From Liolophura sinensis (Eukaryota > Mollusca > Polyplacophora > Chitonida > Chitonidae): DNA of 64,000 nucleotides. A program made the position numbers and the translations under genes. Each line of letters starts with the position of its first letter. Within the stretch, counting starts at the first letter, position 1. Shown piece after piece: positions 1 to 13,252 of the stretch. Where the stretch lies: NCBI RefSeq assembly GCF_032854445.1, contig NC_088306.1, positions 11,343,386 through 11,407,385 of the forward strand. The letters are read 5' to 3'. The notes beneath the pieces are model-generated. The model worked only from the letters and a program-made list of their open reading frames with translations. It made no database searches and was not told the DNA's origin.

Positions 1-1084
1 TATACCATCTGTGTTAATTAGACTATTATTCGTTTGTTATAAATGCTTGTGTAGAGACAATGAGTGTAAATCGAAGATGTATAAACAATTCCATCTGTGT
101 GATAAATCCGACGTGGGGGTGTGGAGGGAGGGGGTATCATAACTAGAAAAGTATACCCTGAACGAAAACTCACGCCATAGCCTTATACACCTGATTAAAG
201 CAGCCAATGCTCTTGTCTTGGGCATGCTTTTTTAAAGTACTATTAATAAGAACAAATATTGAAACCTTATACGTTATCAGCCGTTACAAGGTCCACTTAA
301 TAACTACATGAAAATGACACAGAATAAAGTCTTCCGCATATAACGATCGCTAACTTAATTGAACTAATTTGTCTTCGAATATAGGTTGCTCGTATAGGAT
401 TTCAGAGTTGCTGGGAAGGGGGGCGGGGAGGCGAATGTGGTCTGCAACCGAACGCAGTACAACCTAGATGTTCTCTATAATAAATCGTTGTCAACACAGG
501 AAGATCATTAGTCACTTGCAAGAATGTGTGAGCCTTTCCAGGGATTTCACTTACCATTTCCTGTAACTACATAGACGATGCAAAAGGACCCTAGCTGGCG
601 ACCGCTAGGGTTTACGGTAGGAATATTGTCTAAATATACTTTCACTTGAGTGTGAAAAGCCCAACCGCCATATTACATGAAATGCTTCTGGGTTTTTGTC
701 ATTAAGCGTATGCTCTTAGAACGTATGCTCTAAATATATCACCCACAGTTCGTTTTGGCAGCCGTCTTATTTTATCATATAATAACGTCTAAGGTTTGCT
801 TTCTGTCTTTTTTTTTTTGCAGTATGTTGGTGTTCCTCTGGTTTGTTTTGGCACATTTCCGATGACATTCTTGTATATGTAGCTAAGGTCTGCATGTAAC
901 AACTTACTCATGTACCATATTTTCAGCATGCACCTAACGCTGTACTTTTAGCTAAAATCTGAATTTGGCAGTATCACACGTGCGGTTTCAGGTGAAAAAA
1001 TGAGTTTTCTTTCTAAATCGCATTATCTAAATATATCTAGATCATCCTCTCCACATGTCCTATATACTATCCTATCCATATTAT
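1..1084. other. Non-coding, no feature recognised
   Basis: AT-rich sequence with stop codons in all frames apart from short chance frames. No repeat or RNA gene seen. Confidence 0.6.
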
Positions 1085-1440
1085 CTATAAACACAAACAG
1101 TTTCCATACATCGCCAATAAATATATTTACCGTTTGCTGCAATGACTTTGCGGATCTCGATCATAGCCTATCAAGTTTTGCTATATAGCCTAAACACATT
1201 TACACCATCTTGCAACGACTTTCCAGTACCCTATCAAGTTTTGCTATATAGCCTAAACACATTTATGCCATCTTGCAACAACTTTCCAATACCGCTTTAA
1301 CTGTAAACACAAACAGTTTTGTGGTATCGCCTAAATGCAATTACGGTGTTTTTTAATGACTTTCCGTTACCGTCTAACCTATAGGCCTCATATAGTTTTG
1401 GTCTAAATACAATGACTATAATAACTTTCTTACCGTTGTA
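1085..1440. repeat. Degenerate minisatellite, period about 63 bp
   Basis: CTATCAAGTTTTGCTATATA then GCCTAAACACATTTA recurs at 1168 and 1231. More diverged relatives (ATCGCCTAAATGCAATTACG, AATGACTTTCCGTTACCG) lie on both sides. Confidence 0.7.
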
Positions 1441-2344
1441 TATTCATGTGAAAAGCTTCTGATGTGGGAGGATCTTCCATCGGTTCGCAACCAACGACAA
1501 AAAACCCCAAAATCCAAATAAACAAATCCAAATAGATCACAGTAAAACCATCGTGGCCTCCAAAGTACGTGTGAACAGAGAGCAGCGTTAACTGCGCTTC
1601 CCTGACCGGCTCCGTAACATAGAATTAAGGCTTGTGGTTAGCTACCCCACCCCTACAAGTTGTTAAGACATATGTCTACGTACACGCACATGTACTATAG
1701 CGACCAGTCCAACAGCTGACAACCACTCGTACTGGTATATCCGTCTTCACTGTCAGACTGCCGCCTTCGAGGTATATAGCTATCAAGGCTTCGACTTCCA
1801 ACTAATTTCCCTCGTGTCAGAAGAAGGGGGCCCGGGAACATGGATAGCCTAGAAACATCTGGAAATAGTACGACGGCTTTACGCTCGAGCGTTCGTGAGG
1901 ATACGGAGATAGCCGAGCCGATTAAAAGTGAGCGAGCGTATATTTTTAAACGCTCATAGATTCTTTATCTATATAGTGTGTGTGTCACAACACAGCAATT
2001 TCTTCCAAAAGAGAAAAAAAACACCTTTCTCTAAAAGCTTGAGTCTTTTCCAAAGCCGACAATTCCAACACCTGTAGGTGGAACTTTCCACGCCGTAATG
2101 TAACAAAAAAAAAACCCAAAGAAATAATCTGTAGTGGCGTCATCTTAAAATACGCCAAAACTAGTTGATAGACAAAGGAGGCACTGTTTCTGTCGACAAC
2201 ACTTATCTGTCTTGTCAAAGCCCACTTTACAAAGCTGTTTATCACGCTGATGCAGTATCAAATACATATAGAACAACTCAGTATCCAAAATAAACCTGTG
2301 TTAAATCTGAAAACTATTCACCATTAATGTTTCTTCGTATTCGT
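1441..2344. other. Non-coding, no feature recognised
   Basis: No domain, repeat or splice-bounded frame seen. The 86-codon minus-strand frame at 1985-2245 has low-complexity Leu/Phe composition and no support. Confidence 0.55.
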
Positions 2345-2603
2345 ACAAAGCTAGTGGTTAGCGCTCTACCGCAGCACAATGACTCAGGGGCCACCTATCA
2401 AGGCGATCGCTGTGTGTTCAAGTCTAGCTCATGCTGGCGTTCTCTCCGGACGTACGTAGGAAGCTTTGTCAGTAAACTGCGGATTGTCGTGAGATTCCCC
2501 CGACTTTGTCTGGTTTCCTCCCACCGCAATTACTGGTTGCCGTCGTATAAGTGAATTAATCTAGAGGATGGCGTAAAACCCCAATAAAATGAAAAAATAA
2601 ATT
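2345..2603 (+). mobile_element. SINE family 1, old diverged copy
   Basis: It contains AGCTAGTGGTTAGCGC (box A), GTTCAAGTCTAGCTCATGCT (box B), GGTTTCCTCCCACC and GGCGTAAAACCCCAATAAAA, in the same order as the full-length copy near 62.4 kb. It has many substitutions. A possible short target duplication (GTATTC) is too weak to rely on. The open frame at 2327-2554 is a by-product. Confidence 0.85.
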
Positions 2604-3079
2604 AGTATTCTTATACATAGACAGAGTATATAAAAACTAACAGGGAGACATGTTTTCCCGCAAACCACTAACTGTGCCTGTTCACATTATAGACATATGC
2701 GCTAGGCTCCAAACTGTTCACCTATCCACGCTATTTAGAAGTCTTGATATATTCTGACCGTTTGTGACTTCGATTTGTGTCCATTATTAAGATGCAATAT
2801 CAGGATTCCCGGATATTTTCACACTGCCTAACTGTGCGCTCTTTATTACTCCTTTGTTATCTGGACCATAATTCACATTATTCATGCAAATCTGCTGATA
2901 TCAATAACAATAAAAAAGGTCTGTCGTTATTCAAGACTATATGTATATACCCAGGCTGTGTCAAATAATGATTTTCCCCGGGGAAAACAATAACAGGGCT
3001 ATTCCATTACTGAATACAGAACATAACTTTTTCGGCACTGATTTGTTCAGGAATGAATATAATATAACAGAATTCTTGT

Positions 3080-3399
3080 CTTGTGAGAGCATGATACAGA
3101 ACGGTGTAACAGGACTGTATTACATAATAACACAAATTGTTTTCTTGTGAGAGCATGATACAGAACGGTGTAACAGGACTGTATTACATAATAACACAAA
3201 TTGTTTCCTTGTGAGAGCATGATACAGAACGGTGTAACAGGACTGTATTACATAATAACCCAAATTGTTTCCTTGTGAGAGCATGATACAGAACGGTGTA
3301 ACAGGACTGTATTACATAATAACCCAAATTGTTTCCTTGTGAGAGCATGATACAGAACGGTGTAACAGGACTGTATTACATAATAACACAAATTGTTTC
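3080..3399. repeat. 64-bp tandem array, five nearly identical copies
   Basis: Units start at 3080, 3144, 3208, 3272 and 3336 and contain CTTGTGAGAGCATGATACAG, AACGGTGTAACAGGACTGTA and TTACATAATAACACAAATTG. Only one or two positions vary (ACACAAA/ACCCAAA, TTTT/TTTC). The low divergence implies recent expansion or homogenisation. Confidence 0.95.
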
Positions 3400-5377
3400 G
3401 GTGTGATTACATATTACATTACATACTACTCTTAAGACTGCTGATTAGTAAGAATACTGTTTTATTGCTAATCACGAACATTATCATTTTCATATTTGAA
3501 CAGATTGAGCTCTGTTCAAGGCACGATTTCAAAAAGAAAAAATTAAAACTTTATTATTATTCTTATTATTCTTTATTTTCAAGAAAAATTAAATTGTGCT
3601 ATTTCTGTCCGAACTGCCATTTAGAGTTCAAAAATAAGAAATTAGATGACGTTTCTAAATTGGCGTCACAATCCCTGTTTGTGACGATAAAACTACCAAA
3701 CAGACAATAGGATATTGTGTAACAACAAAGGCCTACCAATAATGGTGAGTATTGCCTTGATGCATTTCTGCTGCCGTGTACTCCACTTTAGCAGTGGAGC
3801 TATTTTAGACGCGTTTCTTCTCGTGGAAAGCGAACTGCTCGAGCAGCTGAGGAGTGAATTCTTCGTAAGATTCCTGCTTAATTTTACATGAGCAATAAAT
3901 ACAAACGTTTGTAATGGAAGTCGCCTGCAGTCTTCGCAGTCCGGAGAAGATATCGACCCATGAGACCAACAGGAGGGGGGAGGGGTAGGGGGAGTGCAAA
4001 GGGCTAAACTCGTTCAATTGAGTAACACTGAATGATGGGATTAGCTATGCCATCGTTCCGGCCGGATACTGTACTCTGTTGTCCACGATTGGCACCATAG
4101 CACGGAGTCCAATACCCGGTGTGTACAGCTCACATCGGAGTTCCCCGCTGGCAATAACTCTTGGTCTGCTACAGATTGGAATTATGAGGATATCTGGAAT
4201 AACTTTAGCGAACGCATTGGAGACTATGTTAGACCCAAGGCGTTGGGTGAACTATACAGGTTATGCGGTCCTCATTGATTGGTCACCCTGATTAAACGTT
4301 TTCTTGGGCCAGTGGCTGGGCCGGAGTTAGCTCTGCAGACCCGACCACCCCTTCCGATCAATGAACAGACCATCTTTACTTTGCTCAGCTGTTCATTTCG
4401 TCCTATGCGTCTTACTTTCTCTAAGACACAACTCTCAGGCTGCTCTTCGGGATAAACTTTAAGATCCGTGAGACATTCCTACATCATCTACCGTTGGATG
4501 GAGACTATACGTTAAGCATTCGGGAAAGTTATGGTGACCAGGCCCCTTATCACGAAGCAGTCTTAGACCAAAGTCAGACTTAGTCTTAACTTGTCGTATA
4601 AATCCTGGGCTTATTTTTAAACTTAAGGGATAATTTCCAGTCCTGCCATGTAAGTCTAGGACAACTCCTAAGGTAACAATTTAGAACAGTAACCGGCTTT
4701 GAAGGAAAGACTAAGGCTGACTAGTGTCTAAGACAGTTTCGTGGTTAACGGGGCCTGGGTAATTTTCAAAACAGTTGTTAATATGCTTCTCTCCACCACC
4801 CAAGTATGTTACGAAATTTATCTGATATGATGCACAAAACAGTTTTCAAACTTTCAAATCTCTCTGCGGATGCCTCGGATACAGGTTTTGGTCGGGGAGT
4901 TTGTTAGATATCAGGTGTGGTGTTTCCTTTTGTCTCTTCCCAACCATTTCCAGTCGTAAACTCAACCGTCGATATATCAGTCACATATTCTTTGGCACAA
5001 TATAAAACCTTAATCAAATGAATAATTGTGTTTTGTGGGAAATACATAATGCAGGTTTTCTGTCCACATTCTAAATTGGTCTCCTGTCAAACGCAAAAAG
5101 AAAACACAAAGGAAAAAAAAAACAGACGCTACTGAGAGTTGGGTTTTCAATGCATTCTGTTTACATACACAGTAGGTTCGCACCATTATCGCAATACAAG
5201 AATAACCTCCAGTGGAAATCCAACTGTGCACGTCAATAAAAACAACTCCCGCCCAAACATTACCTTTGGACCAATCTTCGTCGGATTCGATCAACATCTG
5301 TATTATACAACAGTAGCAACCCACTGTTAATGTAGATATCATCTTCATATTCACGGACTTACTGTGGCCTCTCTTAG
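3400..5377. other. Non-coding, no feature recognised
   Basis: Contains an AT-rich stretch (3400-3720) and a more balanced stretch (3950-4450) with no recognised protein. The frame at 5010-5387 (minus) ends in the SINE flank and shows no domain. Confidence 0.5.
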
Positions 5378-5632
5378 GGCTCGGCACTGAGAGGTTAGAG
5401 CAAGAAACAGGACTAGTTGGCCCGGTGTCAGTACAATGTGACTGGGTGGGGAGTCATGTCTGGTTTCTTCGGCATGATACTACAGTGGCGACAGTACTTT
5501 GACAGCATGGACTCGCCCTGCCACAAGAGGGCACAGAATATGTACACACACCTACTGACTCCTAGTCGTCACATGACTGAGAAATTATTAATACGCCGTT
5601 AAACCCCAAGTATTCATACATACACACTTTAC
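5378..5632 (+). mobile_element. SINE family 2, body and tail (head missing)
   Basis: Starts at GGCTCGGCACTGAGAGGTTA, continues with GACTGGGTGGGGAGTCATGT and CATGGACTCGCCCTGCCACA, and ends in GCCGTTAAACCCCAAGTATT plus a CATACATACAC run. The same body occurs at 39350-39695, 45768-46118, 61645-61965 and 62576-62866. Confidence 0.85.
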
Positions 5633-8600
5633 CATAGCGCTAAAAAGCCTTTCAAGCTTCCTCGACATAAGTCAACTTCAGGGGAGGATTTATGAGGAAT
5701 TCGTCGGGATACAAGAAGAAATTCCAGACTTCTAAATCTCAACTATCACCGCCTTTCTGTAACGCATATGAATCTATCCAGCTAATAACATCCCTGTTTA
5801 ATGGAGCCATATTTTGTACAAAGTCAGTATGTCAAGAAGGTATGTTCCAAATTGAGGCATTTCAAATAGGACTAATAAAATTATCGGCGGATACTCCTTT
5901 GTCAAATGTGGCAACTTGGCAATCTTTAAATTGCCAATGAACGTTCAAGCTAGCCTTCTTTCAGTTTTAGGATAAAGCCATAAACTGCGTGAGAGAGGAC
6001 GAGAGCGCTGAGAAGAGTAACCTTTGAATGCTGCCTTCTGCAAGGCTACGCTGCCATAAAACAAATTAAACGCGATACAACCGCGGTGTAAATACCTTGC
6101 CAAATTATGGAAAGTGTGTCTGGGATGATGGCATGTTGGTATCTGACGCCTTATTAATACAAAAAAACAACTGAGCAATATATATTTAACTGTTTGAACT
6201 GATATATTTATATATTGCTTAATTGATGTGACAAAGTACGAATACTTTTCAATTATACTTGGATTCGAAGTATTGAAATGTTTCGAAATGGTACACTAGA
6301 TTATAAAAAAAATGTTCATCTGTATACATCTGAGAAAATTAGCATGGAAAGCCCATGTATTAGAGGGGGTAAAGACTGCGCGCTTCAGTCGAGATGGAAG
6401 AGCATTTTGAACAAGAAAACCTTGCAGCTGGAAAGGGAAGACGTGTAGAGGAAGGACATATCCGGGATGATGGTGGGAGGGTGGGGGGTGGGGGTGGATA
6501 TTAAAGGGTTAAACGGGCTGGCCGGCATAAGGATAAGCCAGGCCGATTTGGCAATTACGGGGTTTTGTGCTGAGCTTCTCTAAGACGTTTTGATGATGCC
6601 ATTGGCTACGCGCTGAGTTGATCAGGTCTGGCGCGGTTCCCTTCATTATCAGTTTATCCCAGTTATGGACGCCTTAGCCATCTTGCTCGTATTCATTACC
6701 CGAGCTTATGGCCAGGTCTAGCTCCTTATAGCATTTGTCAAACGGCCTCTCCAGGAAAGCTTTCTTTGCTTCCAAAATGAACTGGAGGTGCGAACATTCC
6801 ACTTCAATCCAGCCGTAGTCAGCGCTTAATCCACCACCCCTCACCCCTTAACACGACTCCTCCAAGCGCGGACGTAATAGAGAGCCAGGTTCGCTGCCAG
6901 ACGGCCAATTTGTCGATAATTTGTTGGTTTAGTCAGAAACAAATTAAACAGAAATGTCTCCGGGACATCTTGCTGGTTTGAATGCGTCTCGGTGGTTAAC
7001 GTAAATAAATTCAGCAAATAAAAATGTCAGATGTGAATGGAGAAATACCAAGCAGACCCCAATTTCACCTTGTTTTGGAATTTGTCTTTTTTTCTCCAGC
7101 TGTATGTGAAATAATCAGGGGCAATTGGCGAGCTCTTTTGGCTCCCAACTCGTTACTTGTTTAAACAACGTACCATTAGTCCGTTTCCGCATCAGCGAGA
7201 TAGTTCGCATTTTACACTGGGTGTTAATGGCCATTGGTTGGCCGTAAAGACTGACATCCTGGAATTAGACGGACGAAGCTCCTCTACCACCCTCGGGCTT
7301 CCGATAGTGAGGGGGGAGGTGATGCATGTTATTGGGATACCTTGGATATCACAGTGTAATTTTGTTGATGATTGAGGAATTACTGCGCTGTCATCATATT
7401 AAAAATTATATACAGGTGCATTATACGAATGAATGGAAAGCATCTTTGTCTTGACGACGTAGTATCGTTATCTAATGCCAGTAATTAGTTTGATTAAACC
7501 ACACCGTCCACTTCTGTCTCTGTAAAGCTGACAACTGAAGAGAAGATGATCAGTAACTGCACTACGTCAATCCTCACCCCATGGAGAAATTTTGTACAAG
7601 TCTGTGCTTACGTGGAGTAAGTTCTGCTATATCTTCATTCAAAAAAGAAATTTACTGTTGGACAGACAGGTTGAATGAAGATTCATCTTGATAAGAGATC
7701 CTTGGACCCTTGAATATGAAGACTGTGTATTTTCCACTCCCAGTATCTATTCAATTACTGCAGAGGATCTGGGTTCAATAATGAAATGAGATATATGAAT
7801 GACTTCATTCACTTCAGTATATTCTTTCCAATACCATAGTTTATATGCTCATCTATATGTTTCTTTGCTTGCGGTTTAACATAAAATTTAACCTTATATC
7901 TAGCACATGAAGACGCTGTACTCTTGTGCAAGACCGGTTTTACTCTCAGAAAGAATGTATTGGCAGTCCAATTTGAGTGGTATGACGTTCCACCTACTCT
8001 CGGTATACAGACACTGGTTCGACCAGCATTTGGCAGCGAACAATATCGTGCAACAGCCTGTCATCAATACAACAGTGCAACAATGAACCCACATAATCAG
8101 TAACATCTAAACATCTGTCTCTGTCCATCTGTTTGAAAATGCCTCCTTTACCCAGGTGCTAAGAATTGATTCTTTTGTCCAGTTTTTAAAAGTTGCACGA
8201 GGATTTAAGCATGCAAATATTTTAAACCGGTCATAAGTACCAACTTCTATGTATAAACCTACTATGAACATTTAAACCTTTTTTTAAGCTTTGATACAGA
8301 CCACTGTATCCATTTATTTGGTGTTACTAACAATGAGACTGGTCTTAGGTTCTAATGTCTGACACGTCTCTGTAGACCTACTCAGACGTGCATCCACACC
8401 TAATAATATTTTATTGAACAACCTTATTAATAAATGCTGCAGATATCTGTTTATTTGTTATAAGAGAAAATCGATATGAAGATACGAAAACGGCGGAAAA
8501 CCTATTACACTGTAATACTGAGCTTTAAATTCGTTTACATAAATATTCACATGCCAGTGTTACTTTCTTACACTATGCACATTTTAACTTGTTGGTGATT

Positions 8601-10377
8601 AATGTCAAACGTTGTTGAGGAAATTGGCCTTTCGACAACGGACACGGAGCGTCCAATATGGTTCACAGCTGATATACAAATTTCTGTTCAGATGCCTAGA
8701 TTAACAACATCTCCTACAGTTATATATTTATATTCATATATGTATTTATATTTGTCGTGAAACACAGTACTGACTTAACTTTACCTCGACAGACAAGTAT
8801 CGTATTATCAAGATATCAAGAGGAATGCTATCCTCTTTATTCGGGTGAGAATCTATGGAAGACTAGAATGAGGAGAATGCTTCTCGGCGCCAAAAGGATC
8901 TCGAGTGGATTGACAATTTGTCAAGAGAAGAACGCGACACACGAATGACCCTCCAAAGCCTCTGGTTCGCTTTCCACGAACTTGCTCTTAGCTCGTTGAT
9001 ACTCTATCACCTGAATTAGGGCCACCGGGTCGGTTCAAACCCTTAACGACGTCGATTGGACGGAGAGTTCCCTGGAGGAATATCGTGTTAGCGTCAAGGG
9101 AACAAACCACATCCAAGAACGTCGAATTAAATGTTGGCTGGAAAACTATTAAAAGTAGTGTTAAGAAATAGGCTCTCATTTCTAACCCGCTGGAATAACC
9201 TGTTAATTGAAGGTTTGAAAGAAGGGATATGTGGCATGAAGTCTCGGAGCAGTACTGCTGTAAATTTGCGGAAAATCTGGAACATCTCGCCGCAAGGAGA
9301 CGTCTTAGTGACATGTCGGAAATAATATTGAAAACTACGCTGACGCTCACGCCAAACAAAACAAACATTGCTGATATCAAAAGAAAACACTTCAAATTTT
9401 CTGTGGACTGATAACAGGGCCAAGGTAAAAACTGAATTATACAAGGTCATAGCCAAATTGAATAATACGGGGTCAATACTGAAATAGAGAAACCTGTCAG
9501 ATCCATGGAAGAAATAACACGTAGTGGAAATTTTCTTTGAAAGAAAGACAAGTACGACAAAAGGGCTTACGCTGATAAATGTCAAATTTATATCATACTG
9601 TCAGCTGCACTGCCCGTCTTCAGCCCACATTCATAAATTGTTCTTTTTTCCCTGTTATCCAATAATAAGGGTCAGGACTAAACAAATCTCTTCCCGCATC
9701 TCAGGCAAGGGCAAGAAGCAGATGGGGTTAGTCCAGTATTTATGAGCAGTCAATTTGTGCTTTTGCTTGGCAGTTGAAGTCGTTCCGAGTATTAGAGAGG
9801 GAATCCTGTCGGGTAGTGAAGCTCTTAACCAGCGAGTTTAACACCCGGCTCAACAGATAGCACCATAACTCGCCTGGGCTGCTTCGGAAGAAATCGAAAT
9901 GTTCTAATTTTCCCGGTTATCCGACAGGGCCTGATTTGATCATTCTCCCAAACTGGAGTCAAGCTACAATTGCCCCTTCTCCAGCTCGCCTGCTAACAAT
10001 GTAGTGCGTCACCCCTTTCCCTCTCTCCCCTTAGGCAGGGGAACAGGGGTGAGTTAATAGAGTCCTAGGCGTCACACCGTATATCTGAACATCTTCGGAC
10101 CACTAGCTGGTCGATTGGAGCTCTAACTACCGTCTACAGCTTTGTCATTAAGATCAAGAAACTGTGCTGCGGAGACTGGTAGCAAAGCCTGGGGAATTGT
10201 CCAGAGTCGAAGACTATAAAGAAACTTTCGAACATACTTTTAAAAACATTAAGGGAAATTCAAGTTGGTGTGAATATGTCTCGAAAATACGGTTGTGTGA
10301 CTACGTGTCGTAGTAGTCGTCAATACACAAGAATACCGTACAGGCGTGTTACATGACAGGCACGTAAATCTGGCGCA
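5633..10377. other. Gene-poor DNA with no supported gene
   Basis: A G-rich run is at 6470-6500. The stretch 6500-7150 is less AT-rich and could be regulatory, but nothing proves it. Overlapping frames on both strands at 8988-9585 have no recognisable domain. 8595-8715 resembles part of module A. Confidence 0.5.
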
Positions 10378-10462
10378 TTTCGAAATTTGAATACATTTGA
10401 CACACATTTGACTCACATTTGACTTACATCTCGAAATTTGTATACATTTGACTCACATTCTG
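10378..10462. repeat. Short degenerate tandem repeat
   Basis: Repeats of ACATTTGACTCACATTTGAC and CGAAATTTGAATACATTTGA directly upstream of the SINE at 10507. Confidence 0.65.
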
Positions 10463-10506
10463 GTCTTCAACAGATTTTCACCGGAATTACATTCTGTTGA
10501 TACCCA

Positions 10507-10650
10507 CGGCTTCGGTGGCCTAAGGGTTAGAGAGTAAGCCTCGAAGTCAGGAGGCCTCAGGATCAAACCCGGGTCGAATCATACCAAAAACTTTTTAAAA
10601 TATCGTTTGCTGTACGACGTTAAACTCCAAGTATACATACACACATACTC
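10507..10650 (+). mobile_element. SINE family 2, short copy: tRNA head joined to 3' tail
   Basis: The head reads CGGTGGCCTAAGGGTTAGAG (box A) and CCTCGAAGTCAGGAGGCCTC, then AGGATCAAACCCGGGTCGAA (box B). After about 30 bases it passes to GTACGACGTTAAACTCCAAG and a CATACACACATAC run. The central body seen in longer copies is absent, so this is an internally deleted or shorter subfamily. Confidence 0.8.
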
Positions 10651-13207
10651 GTGATAAGACACTTGTCAATTAAGGTCAAATTAAATAAATAATGTGTGTT
10701 AAGAAAAATATAAATAGATACATGGATATAAATAAATGACTCGCATAGATGCTCTTAATCTAGTCTTCGAAACAGACATTTGAATTCCGGCCGTCAACAG
10801 CAATGGACGTTCCGAGTCAGGCAAGACTAATTTTCAAAACAACGTCATGTAGAAAGTGATTTCCAATGCATTAGTTTAATTAGCATGGTACTAAACAAGT
10901 TATCCGTCATCAAAAAACATTTATCATAAAAGACGTTTAATCGAGTTGGAAAACACTGATATTTCCAAGTTCGAACACTATAATGCGTGTACAGAGTAGT
11001 AGAAATGTTGGAAATATCAGATTGTATCAAAACGCAAATGAACGATGTGGAAGGTGGTGTCATGTTCGCGCTTCCCCTCTCAAATGAGCGAGGCATGCTA
11101 GCAAATCCAAGTGTATATAACGAAGTGTCAAATTTAGTATAACGCGTTTTCTTGCCAGTTTCAACTTATTCACACAAAGGACATTTTGAAATAGTGTACG
11201 GAAAATAAATAACTCTCATTCCACTTTGATATAACATACACTGTATAATCAGTTCTCACAACGTATTTGCATGGGGTCAGGGTTTTTTTAAGTGAAACGT
11301 ATATTTGTCATGTCTTCTGAGGTATCGGCTGACAGGACATCGTTTTTACGGTTATCTAGTGAAAGGAGATCGTCGAAAATTTGACGCTAATGAAGTCTGT
11401 AAGGCCTTTTAAATTTTCTTAACACGTACAAATAATTCTCTGTGCACTTCTTACACTTGATAGCTTCAGGGAAAATGTTTCATGTGTTAATGAGGTGCCA
11501 ACAGCTCGGTATATACTTGGGAGAAATGAAATCCTTTGTACTGAAACTGAAAAAAAACGAAACTTTATTTATACCAGTGAAAGAAAAATATAGACGAGAA
11601 GAAAAAATAGTTAAGTTATAATAGGTTTGAATCAGTGAAGGAGGTACTGATAGACAGGACAAGAAATTTCTGAATAACACTGAGCCAAAGTTCAAGAAGA
11701 GTGCAATTCAAAAGGCAACAGAATCTAAACAAAATGGCAGCCAGACCACTCAGAAGGCATAAACAACAATCGTTCACTCTTCTTTTCTCTTTGCAACACA
11801 CGACTTAATTTATTGTTCCCATGGGAATACTGCTGCAGAGCGTCGATGAAGTATTTTAATCCAAAATTATTCCGAAACTGAATATGCAAGTCCAGTTTGC
11901 TAATTCTCTGGGAAGCCGTGCCAGCATATTGACTGGGGTTTTCCGGACTAGTGATTCGGGGCGCAATGCCATTAACAGACCCTAAAACATTAACACATAG
12001 TAATTATGGGGTTTTGTGGCCACTTGGGGGGAAAGCCGAGCTATGGAGAGGCAACCACACAAAAGACTAATACCCTTCCGTGCTTAAGACACCGGTAAAG
12101 CTAATTATCTTACATTTGATTGGATGCCAGGCAAGTCCCCGAGAAAATTACCTGGGATGAGAATTTGACCAGGTCACGTGACTTATAACCCTCGGAAACG
12201 TCCCAAAGGGGCTTCTGGGAACTTAACTAGCGTCAACTGCTAATGAGGATCTATCAGAACGTATGTACCACGACGCCACCGACAGCTTTATCATCTGCGG
12301 ATGGAATTATGGAATGTGGGAGTTCAAACCCGACTGTGAGTCTCTTTTGTGCATCGTCTTTGGATAAAAAGATACGTATTTTGAACTAGCATGATACGCT
12401 TTTGGGATTCTGATTTAATTCATTCGACTAGAACATTCCTCTGTCACTGAAACCTGTTACGTCTTATCTTGGCATAAATCCGTTTTAATTTCCTAATATA
12501 TACTTTCTCAATTCTAGAAATTGGCCTTACCATCAATTGTCATCAGTGGATATGTACTTACCTGAAAGAGTGAAAAATTTCCGTTGTTTTCATCCATTAC
12601 ACCCGTGATTGGTTTTATACAGCCCCATGAGCTCTTGTGTCAAGCATGTGTTCTTTGTGTTAACATACTGGAAACATTTCAGTTTTGTCACATAACCTTA
12701 ACTGTTTTTGTCTCTCGGTCACGTGGCACTCTAACAACATTTCGTGTTTTCCAGGCATTACACTTACATCGAAACACTTGCTTGATACTGAACAACGGAG
12801 GACATTGTTTTCATTGACACTGGTTGTAGCTTTCTTTAACGGCACGGACTATGTTCTAACCTGTGTTCTAGTGCAACAAATGTTCCAATGCAACAAATTT
12901 TCCAATACACCAAATATCCCAATGCATTGTGCATTCCAACGAATGCGTTAAACTTGAATACCTATTACATTATTTGCAACAGAGTAAGATCACCAAAGCG
13001 TTTCGATTTAACAGGCAACATGTAATATTGACAAAAACATGTACACAATTCTCACAGATATTGGAAAAATATTAAACAGAGCTTAATCTACCAATTGTTA
13101 TGATTTTTTTGTCGCTCGAAAAACGTATTTTTTAAACATGTACAGAGTGATGTACAGGCCTACTGTCCTTATAGAGCTGTCAGCTTACAGCTGTCAGTGT
13201 GTACAAG
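10651..13207. other. Non-coding, no feature recognised
   Basis: The GC-richer stretch 11900-12300 includes CACGTGACTTATAACC-type sequence and might be conserved regulatory DNA. No gene seen. Confidence 0.5.
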
Positions 13208-13252
13208 GGAAATATTCTTAAAGTATGGCGTAAAACACAGATAAAATAAATC
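13208..13252 (+). mobile_element. SINE family 1, small 3' remnant
   Basis: About 45 bp matching only the terminal segment of family 1: AATATTCTTAAAGTATGGCG then TAAAACACAGATAAAATAAA. Too short to prove independent insertion. Confidence 0.5.

Noticed and set aside
3080-3399. CRISPR-like look of regularly spaced repeats
   Set aside because: The 64-bp units are contiguous with no variable spacers, and the genome is eukaryotic. The same applies to 63617-64000.
8988-9585. Overlapping frames of 135 and 152 codons on the minus strand and smaller ones on the plus strand
   Set aside because: They overlap each other, contain no recognised domain and have no splice or promoter support.
10507-10580. 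Possible functional tRNA gene
   Set aside because: It has box A and box B-like parts but no proper cloverleaf pairing, and is followed by the family 2 SINE tail; it is a SINE head.
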